Positions 58,717 to 64,000 of a stretch of 64,000 nt of DNA are shown in pieces. The notes below the pieces were generated by a model. The model was not told the DNA's origin. It saw only the letters and a program-made list of their open reading frames with translations, and did not search any database. Numbering within the stretch: the first letter of the stretch is position 1; each line of letters opens with the position of its first letter. Made by a program: the position numbers and the translations under genes. The DNA comes from Talinum fruticosum (taxonomy: Eukaryota; Streptophyta; Magnoliopsida; Caryophyllales; Talinaceae), in assembly GCA_021018815.1 (NCBI GenBank), contig JAITYX010000046.1, positions 4,653,501 to 4,717,500 on the forward strand, read 5' to 3'.

Positions 58717-61700
58717 TTATGCATTTAACATGTCAAGCTCATTCCTAATAAAGCAAAACTGATCCTCACTAAGTGGTTTAGTAAAGATATCAGCTAATTG
58801 AAGATTGGTAGGAATGAACTCAAGTTCAATATCTCCTTTCTCGGAATGGTCTCTTAGGAAATGATACCTAACCTCAATGTGTTTCGTCTTTGAGTGCCGA
58901 ACTGGATTTTTGGTGATGCTTAATGCACTCGATTATCACACTTGATTGGAACCGATTTGAAAGAAAGTCCAAGATCTTTCAATAAAATCCGAGCACAACA
59001 TGCTCCAGCTGCAATATACTTAGCCTCGGCAGTTGATAGAGCTACCGAGTTTTGCTTCTTTAAGTGTCAAGATATTAAGGATTGACCCATAAATTGGCAA
59101 GTTCCTGAGGTGCTCTTTCTATCAACTTTATATCCAGCGTAATAAGCATCCGAGTATCCAAGTGAGAGTCGGTTCCGAGTCTCCGGAGTACTATAGACCT
59201 AAATTCTAAGTCTTTGCAAGATATCTAAATATTCTCTTCACCGCAGTGAGATGTGATTCTTTTGGATTAGCTTGGAATCTTGCGCATAGACAGACACTAA
59301 ACATTATATCTAGTCTACTGGAAGTAAGATATAGCAAAGATCCAATCATACCTCGACGAGTTTCGATCTATTGCTTTACCTTTTTCGTCCGAGTCCAGTT
59401 TCAAGCTACTACTCATAGGTGTTGCTACATGCTTCGCATCTTAAAGTTTATACTTTTTAGCAGCTCCTTGGTGTACTTTGATTGATGGACATAAATTTCA
59501 TTTTTGTCTTGCTTGATTTGTAGACCAAGGAAGAAATTGAGTTCTCCCATCTTACTCATTTGAAATTCCTGTCTCATTAACTCGAAAAATCTCGACACGG
59601 AATTTCATTAGTAGCTCCAAAGATTATGTCATCAACATATATCCGAGCGATAAGGAAGTCTTTCCCTTGGTTTTTATGAAGAGAGTCTTGTCAATCTGAC
59701 CTCTTCTAAAATCATTTTGAACCAAGAAATTGCTCAGTCTTTCATACCAAGCTCTGGGAGCTTATTTAAGACCATAAAGAGTTTTTGAAGTTTGAAAACA
59801 TGATTTGGAAATTCTGAGTTTTCAAATCCAGGGGCTGCTCAACATAGACTTTCTCTTCAATATAACCATTGAGAAAAGCACACTTAACATCCATTTGATA
59901 TAACTTGATATTCATGCTAGATGCAAATGCCAATAGAATTCTAATGGCTTCAATTCAGCTACAGGTGCAAAGGTTTCCCCACAATCAATCCCTTCTTCCC
60001 GGTTCTAACCTTGAGCCACAAGTCTAGCCTTGTTTCGACTACCAATCCACCTTCATCCAGTTTGTTCTTGAAAACCCACTTGGTTCCTATGACTGGGTGG
60101 TCGAAGGTCATTTGGTTAAAGTCCGGACTTGGTTTCTTTTTAATTGATTGAGTTCCTCTTACATGGCCTCTACCCATTCAGGTTCATTTAGGGCCTCTAA
60201 TGCATTTTTAGGTTCAGTTAAAGAAATGAATGTAGTGAATGCACGTAAATTCCGAAGAGAGGAACGAGTTCTTACCCCACTCGTTGATATAAGATAATAT
60301 GTTTTCTAGTGGATGTCTAAAAGCATACTTGAATGCTCTACCTGTTCTCCGATTCACTAGCTCTGTAGGTTGAATTGCTTAATCTTCGAAGCTTGTTCTG
60401 AGTGATCCTATTCATCGATTGTCCTTTATCATTCCGAGCGGGTTCTTGAGTTGTCTCATTCCGATTCACTTCGCTTCGAGTGACTTCATTCCGAGCTGGT
60501 TAGGTTTGATTCCTAATAGGCTCATTTTCATCACAATCATCATTTCTGCTGAGCTTTAGATCTAAGAATGATGATTCACTTGGCTTTTCCTGTTCAAGTT
60601 CATCAAACACAACGTGGATGCTTTCTTCCAGTTTGTTAGTTCTTTTATTGAAAATGCGATAAGCTTTACTATGAGATCAATAACCCACAAAAATACCTTC
60701 ATCTGACCGAGCATCAAACTTGGTCAGGTGATCCTTACCATTGTTGTGAACAAAACACTTACATCCAAAGGGTTTGAAGTATGAAATATTGGGTTTCTTC
60801 CCTTTGTAGAGCTCGTACGGTGTTTTCTTTAGAATGGGTCCGATGAGGCATCTGTTCAAGGTGTAGTTGGCTGTGTTGATTGCCTTAGCCTATAAATAGT
60901 AGGGTAGATTGTGTTCAATCATCATTGTCCTAGCTATTTCTTTAAGAGTTTTGTTCTTTCTCTCCACTACTCCAATTTGTTGAGGAGTTCTTGGTGCTGA
61001 GAAGTTGTGGGAGATGCCATTCTTGTCACAAAACTCTGCAAATTCCGAGTAGTCGAACTCCCTTCCATGGTCGGTTCGAATTCTTTGAATCCGAGTCCGA
61101 GACTCAACTTGGATTTTCCTGCAGAGCTTGCTGAACTCTTCGCATGCTTCATTTTTGTGCTTAAGAAAACACACCTAGGTAAATTGTGAGTAATCATCAA
61201 CAATAACAAGTACATGTAATTTACCTCCAAGACTCTTAATAGGGATTTCACCACATAAGTCCATATGTAGCATTTCAAGGACCTTGGATGTGGAAACTGT
61301 CTTCGAGAGATTTGAAAGATGATCCGACTTGTTTCCCTTTTATGCAAGCTTCACGGATCTTATCTTTCTTAAAAGCACAATTAGGCAATCCTCCGACTAA
61401 ACCATGAGATGCCGGTTTCTTAATAGTATGCATGCTAACATGGCCTAATCTACGATGCCATGTCCATGAGTCAACAAGAAGTGATGCTTTTAAACAAGAT
61501 AAATTTCGACTTGGGTCGAAAGAGGAATAATGTAAGTGTTACCCGATCTCTTACCCGAGAGATTGATCTCCTTGGTAGTGTCATCGAAATGTAACAGTTT
61601 GTTTGAGTGAATCTTACCTCTTGACCTTTATCACACAATTGAGAAATGCTAAGCAGGTTGTACTTTAATCCTTTGACAAGGTATACTCGGGCCGACCGCA

Positions 61701-61890
61701 TTGCCTCCCTTTCCAATCTTGCCTATCCCAATTATCTTGCCTTTGCTATCATCTCCTAATGTGACTTTTCCTCCTTTGTACTCTTCTAACTCAAAAAAGA
61801 GTCCTAAGTCTCCCGACATGTGGTGTGAGCATCCACCTGTCCAGTACCAATGCCCTTTTGATCTTTTCGAGTGGCGTGCAAAACGTAAAC
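58717..61890 (-). pseudogene. Ty1/copia pol of SIRE copy E: protease, integrase, reverse transcriptase, RNase H
   Basis: On the minus strand. The protease block near 61850-61800 reads TGGCSHHMSGD, so the catalytic Asp of the usual DSGCS is gone. VYLVKGLKYNLLSISQLCDK follows at 61700-61630. The integrase core is at 61174-60890: RIQRIRTDHGREFDYSEFAE, KNGISHNFSAPRTPQQ, and VVERKNKTLKEIARTMMIEH with the catalytic Glu. Its C-terminal part is at 60859-60677. RT follows (about 60180-59400, with [11 protein letters not shown] near 60080), and RNase H ends at 58717. Many frame breaks. Integrase identity to copy F is high. Confidence 0.88.
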
Positions 61891-61893
61891 AAA

Positions 61894-63302
61894 CTAACCA
61901 TTCTCACTTCCTCTAACGAACCTAGTAACACCCTTTACTCGTGGTCCTTCTCTCGAGGAAGAAGGTTTTTCGTAACCTAGATTTGAATGACTTTGGGTCC
62001 GGTCCGATTCTCGAGTCTTCCGTTTAGAGAACTGAGTTTGTGTCTCTTTCTTTTGAAAAACTTCTTTTATAAAACGGTGGAGATGTTTTTCTCCTATAAG
62101 TTGGTCCGGGGTCAGTCCTCCTTTCGTTTTTATGAATGGGATCGTGCTCAGCCTTCCCGAACTTCGCAGCTTCCGGAATCCTTTTGAAAAGCTCCGAGTA
62201 GGAATTGGATTCCTCCTCTTTGTTAAAACCAAGGCCTTCTTTTCGAAAGAGACACATTGAGATCCCAAGAGCATATCAAGGTTCTTCCGACCTTGAGTAA
62301 ACTTTAAAAGAAGATCTTGAGACTCGTTGAGCTTTTGCTTTAGTTGCTCATTTTCTTTTCCGAGTAACTCAAACTCGGCCTCATTGGATTGAGCACTAGT
62401 CTTGAGTTCTCTCGAGTGTAAGTCTCGGCTTTTCCAACTCATTTTTTAAAGAAATGCTACCTCTTATCTTTCTTGTAGAATTCTTCTTTTGGCCTTTTAT
62501 CCCATGTTTTGTGCTTCATCATTCTCTTGAAGCCTCTAGCAATAAGTGCCATGGGATGCTCTTCCGAGTCGGAGGAGCTCGGATTTGCTTCTCGGGTTTC
62601 GAGGCTTTCGCGCTATGTTCGTTTTTGTGTCGCCCTCGGCGTCCTCCTCTTCCAGGTGGATTTCATGAGTGAGAAGCTTCCCGATGAGCTCGTCCGGCTT
62701 TAGAAGTGATAGGTTCCGAGCCTCCTCTATGGCAGTCACCTTAGAACCCCACCTTCTCTTTGGTAGGCTTACGAGTATCTTTCGACACATTTTCTCGTGA
62801 GTAATCTTCTTACCCAGAGATTTGAGATTGTTGGTGATCTCGGTGAATCGAATGAACATCCGAGTGATGTTCTCTTCGGCTCCATCTTGAATAGCTCGTA
62901 TTTATGAAGATATTGACTGATCTTCGCTTGTTTGACCTGGCTTGTGCCTTCATAAGTGTTGACCAGTGTGTCCCACACTTCTTTGGCTGAATCACGGGTA
63001 GATACTCGATTATATTCTTCCGAGCTGATGGCGCACATCGAATGTTCATTGCCTTGAAGTTCTTTATGAACTTCTCTGCTTCACTCGGAGTAAACTCGGC
63101 CTTTGTCTTGGGAATGATTCTAAACTCCTCTCGTCTTCATGGGAATATAGTTTCCTTGTTGTATGATCTCCCAAACATCTTCATTGTGATCTAGAAGGAA
63201 ACATTCCATGAGCTTCTTCTAGTGCACGAAGTTTAATCCTTTGAATTTTGGTGGTTTGCTGGAAGATCTTCCTTCATCGAACTCTCCGTTGTTCTAAGCC
63301 AT
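61894..63302 (-). pseudogene. SIRE-type gag of copy E
   Basis: Start at ATG 63302. EVWDTLVNTYEGTSQVKQAK and SQYLHKYELFKMEP are at 62970-62870, then FTEITNNLKSLGKKITHEKM, SLPKRRWGSKVTAIEEARNL and DELIGKLLTHEIHLEEED at 62850-62640. After a gap the frame at 62442-61894 has a coiled-coil-like LLGKENEQLKQKLNESQDLL, then GRKNLDMLLGSQCVSFEK, typical of the SIRE gag C-terminus, and a Ser-rich basic tail. A stretch between 62535 and 62442 is shortened relative to copy F, probably deleting the zinc knuckle. Confidence 0.82.
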
Positions 63303-63347
63303 TTGATCTTTATACCTTTGGATGGTTAGATCCTTTACGAAAGGCTA

Positions 63348-63360
63348 GGCTCGATATCAA
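63348..63360 (-). other. Primer binding site of SIRE copy E (degenerate)
   Basis: TTGATATCGAGCC on the minus strand, a mutated form of the initiator tRNA-Met site, next to the 5' LTR. Confidence 0.7.
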
Positions 63361-63361
63361 T

Positions 63362-64000
63362 TGAAGGTTTGCTCGGGGAGAGTCTCGAGTCACCCTAGAG
63401 GGAGGTGAATAGGGTGATGGAGGATTTTCTTTGAAAATCAAACTCTTTTGCCAAAGTGGAGGCGAAATGCATTCTGAGTCTAAAGTGGGGTCGAAAAGTA
63501 TGAACTCGGAATTGCTATAAAGAGTAAAGAGTCGGATAATGCTGAAGCTTTGAGACTCGTCCGAGTCTAGAATGAACTCAAAAAGTAAAGACAAAGAAGT
63601 TACGTGGAAACCCTCCTGGGGCAGAAAACCACGGACCGTGCTAATCCAAGCACGAAGTCAAATCCACTATTTTGAGTCCACAAAATACGATGGACTGACC
63701 GAACCCAAGTTGCTCCCTTAAACAACTCTTTACAAGTTTTGCTAGACTCGAAATTCCCTTATCCGATCTAGTACTTCCTAGTTGAGATAACCCTTACAGC
63801 TAGGGACAACTAAGCTAAGTTAACCCTTACAGCTTAGTTAAGGGACCTTACCCGAAAGTAAGAAAGTGTTTGTAACTAAGTACAAGACCTTACAACTCGT
63901 AAAGTAATGAATTACAGAGTTGGAGTTGTAAGTAGAAGATTGAGAATGAATACATTGACTTTTCTCAAGTACAAGTATTAACAATAGGTTCGAGCAATCT
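63362..64000 (-). repeat. 5' LTR of SIRE copy E, truncated by the window end
   Basis: Starts TGAAGGTTTGCTCGGGG, matching 54656 onward, including the TACGTGGAAACCCTCCTGG block at 63600. It continues past 64000. Confidence 0.85.

Larger units (their letters stand above)
54656..64000 (-). mobile_element. Element E: second SIRE-type Ty1/copia retrotransposon, runs off the window
   Basis: 3' LTR 54656-56046, internal region 56047-63361, and the 5' LTR from 63362 onward (only 639 bp in the window). Same family, orientation and gene order as copy F but uninterrupted. It is inserted in the same relic of gene X. Its left flank is GAGAT; the matching right flank is outside the window, so the target duplication cannot be tested. 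Confidence 0.9.

Noticed and set aside
1..64000. An intact host gene
   Set aside because: Every coding-like stretch with a recognisable domain belongs to a transposable element or to the broken transaldolase fragment carried by the CACTA.

Overview
This window is plant nuclear DNA made almost wholly of nested transposable elements. I see no intact host gene. The evidence for a plant (probably a eudicot) is the set of families: Ty3/gypsy Tat-type elements with a plant mobile domain (PMD) extra gene, Athila-type gag with a tRNA-Asp primer site, SIRE-type Ty1/copia, and a CACTA DNA transposon carrying a piece of a plant transaldolase gene. AT-rich composition and many stops and frameshifts suggest heterochromatic intergenic DNA.

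Layout. (1) The oldest layer is a head-to-tail chain of Tat-type units that share LTRs. Unit A is partial (pol at 1-4011). Next is a shared LTR (4156-6155). Unit B follows: PBS 6158, leader with a minisatellite, gag 7694 onward, pol to about 21630, then two antisense genes, Y (22010-26566, minus) and X (27109-29673, minus, PMD), a polypurine tract, and a second LTR (30426-32419). Unit B' comes after that LTR. It lacks PBS, gag and pol, and keeps only relics of Y (32791-about 34370) and X (34800-35023 and 53316-54655). (2) A 7.5-kb Athila-derived gag-only element (C, 11962-19462, minus) sits inside unit B pol. (3) A 3.0-kb CACTA element (23221-26239) with a captured transaldolase fragment sits inside Y of unit B. 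(4) Two SIRE-type Ty1/copia elements, both minus, sit in the X relic of unit B': F (35024-53315) and E (54656 to beyond the window end). (5) A second gag-only Athila-type element (D, 41952-49782, plus) sits inside the protease-integrase part of F.

How the parts relate. Flanking sequences rejoin across each insertion, and the duplicate copies of Y, X, SIRE and Tat in the window act as internal empty-site controls. They give a relative order: Tat chain, then the SIRE copies and the CACTA, then D in F. C in B is probably among the youngest events, because its two LTRs are almost identical. C and D have no pol, so they must have moved with enzymes supplied by other elements. The most notable system is the antisense, apparently intron-containing PMD gene (X) and its companion Y, each with its own TATA box, lying between pol and the 3' LTR of the Tat element. 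All coordinates, splice sites and identities were judged by eye from the sequence.
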